From Deltaproteobacteria bacterium RBG_13_61_14 (GTDB taxonomy: Bacteria > RBG-13-61-14), in assembly GCA_001797815.1 (NCBI GenBank), contig MGQK01000004.1, positions 7,500 to 20,167 of the forward strand: a stretch of 12,668 bases of DNA. Reading direction: 5' to 3'. The notes below the pieces were generated by a model, which saw nothing but the letters and a program-made list of their open reading frames with translations, was not told the DNA's origin and did no database searches. Every line of letters starts with the position of its first letter. Positions within the stretch are counted from its first letter, which is position 1. Of the stretch, positions 12,203 through 12,668 are shown one piece after another. The position numbers and the translations under genes were made by a program.

Positions 12203-12668
12203 CCTTTGAGAATCGTCACCTGGAGGAGTTGCTGGAGAAGATCTGGGTGCTCCGGGAGCAGGGGGTGGCGGAAACGAGCGCGCTCGACCGGACCGAGTTC
12301 CCGGAGAGTTTGCTGGAGGAGGCGTTGTCTCGCGACTTGATCCGGCGCAGTCAAACCCTGGTGGAGTTGACCCAAAACGGGGAGGAGACGGCCGCGCTGG
12401 TGGTGCGGCGCCATCGGCTGGCGGAGCTGCTTTTCTCCCAGGTGCTGGAGGTGCCCGAAGGCGAGGGCGAGGAGCAGGCCTGCGAGTTCGAGCACATTTT
12501 ATCACCCGCGGTCACCGACCGGATCTGCAGCTTCCTCGGGCATCCCGAGCATTGCCCGCACGGCAAGCCCATCCCCCGGGGCAAGTGCTGCGAGGACTAC
12601 CGGGGCCAGGTGCAGCCCCTGATCAGCCGGCTCTCCCGCGCGCCGGTGGGGGCGGAGGGCGTGGTGGT
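12199..12668 (+). CDS. DtxR/MntR-family metal-dependent regulator, 3' truncated by window end
   Basis: A frame opens at ATG 12199 and stays open to the window end (156 codons). Residues 1-70 fit the winged helix, although the DNA-reading part is divergent. The metal-binding and dimerisation domain is clear: RRHRLAELLF (70-79), QACEFEHILSPAVTDRI (93-109), and LGHPEHCPHGKPIP (113-126). His72 and Glu76 align with DtxR His79 and Glu83; Cys95, Glu98 and His99 align with Cys102, Glu105 and His106. DtxR His98 appears to be replaced by Glu91. From about residue 145, LSRAPVGAEGVV resembles the start of a FeoA/SH3-like domain, cut by the window end. It overlaps the Zn-ribbon gene by ATGA and probably represses the feo operon with Fe(II). 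Confidence 0.88.
   Translation, partial: MTFENRHLEELLEKIWVLREQGVAETSALDRTEFPESLLEEALSRDLIRRSQTLVELTQNGEETAALVVRRHRLAELLFSQVLEVPEGEGEEQACEFEHILSPAVTDRICSFLGHPEHCPHGKPIPRGKCCEDYRGQVQPLISRLSRAPVGAEGVV

Overview
The window looks like a stretch of a GC-rich bacterial chromosome, most like a deltaproteobacterium in the broad sense (Desulfobacterota and relatives). This rests on the RpoA N-terminus ([16 protein letters not shown]), the divergent FeoB subtype and the two palindromic repeats; no marker decisive for taxonomy is present. There are no tRNA, rRNA, CRISPR or transposase genes.

Layout. (1) 1-3016: 3' end of the spc/alpha ribosomal operon, rpmJ(end)-rpsM-rpsK-rpsD-rpoA-rplQ, all on +. (2) 3016-4083: a lipoprotein of the CapA/PGA_cap fold, overlapping rplQ by one base, with eroded metal-site motifs. 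(3) 4315-6540: a motility and post-transcriptional control block. It holds a FliA/WhiG-type sigma-28 factor, then two tandem copies of a 660-bp cassette, each made of a sigma-28-like promoter, flgM (anti-sigma-28) and csrA. Between the copies lie a REP/MITE-like palindrome and a 7-bp triplet repeat. (4) 6543-9673, on the minus strand: a two-gene operon of an exported Ntn-hydrolase (C45/acyltransferase type) with a C-terminal TPR-like repeat, and a membrane-anchored DegP/DegQ-type protease with two PDZ domains. (5) 9674-9938: a divergent control region with promoter-like sites in both directions, a coding-like gene remnant and a perfect 43-bp palindrome. (6) 9939-12668 (end): an iron-uptake operon of feoB, a small eight-cysteine Zn-ribbon protein and a DtxR/MntR-family regulator that runs off the window and seems to begin a FeoA-like domain. 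Each of these genes overlaps the next by ATGA.

How the genes may work together. The sigma factor should read the two promoters just downstream of it. Both transcripts encode its own inhibitor, FlgM, translationally coupled to CsrA, which gives a compact duplicated negative-feedback module. The RBS of the second copy carries an ACAAGGA element in the loop of a small hairpin, the signature of a CsrA target, so CsrA may also repress flgM-csrA translation. The feo operon pairs the Fe(II) permease with a metal-sensing repressor and a probable cytoplasmic Zn-ribbon partner.

The strongest candidates for something undescribed are the duplicated sigma-28/FlgM/CsrA module, with its C-terminally extended arginine-tailed CsrAs, and the FeoB-Zn ribbon-DtxR(FeoA) unit.
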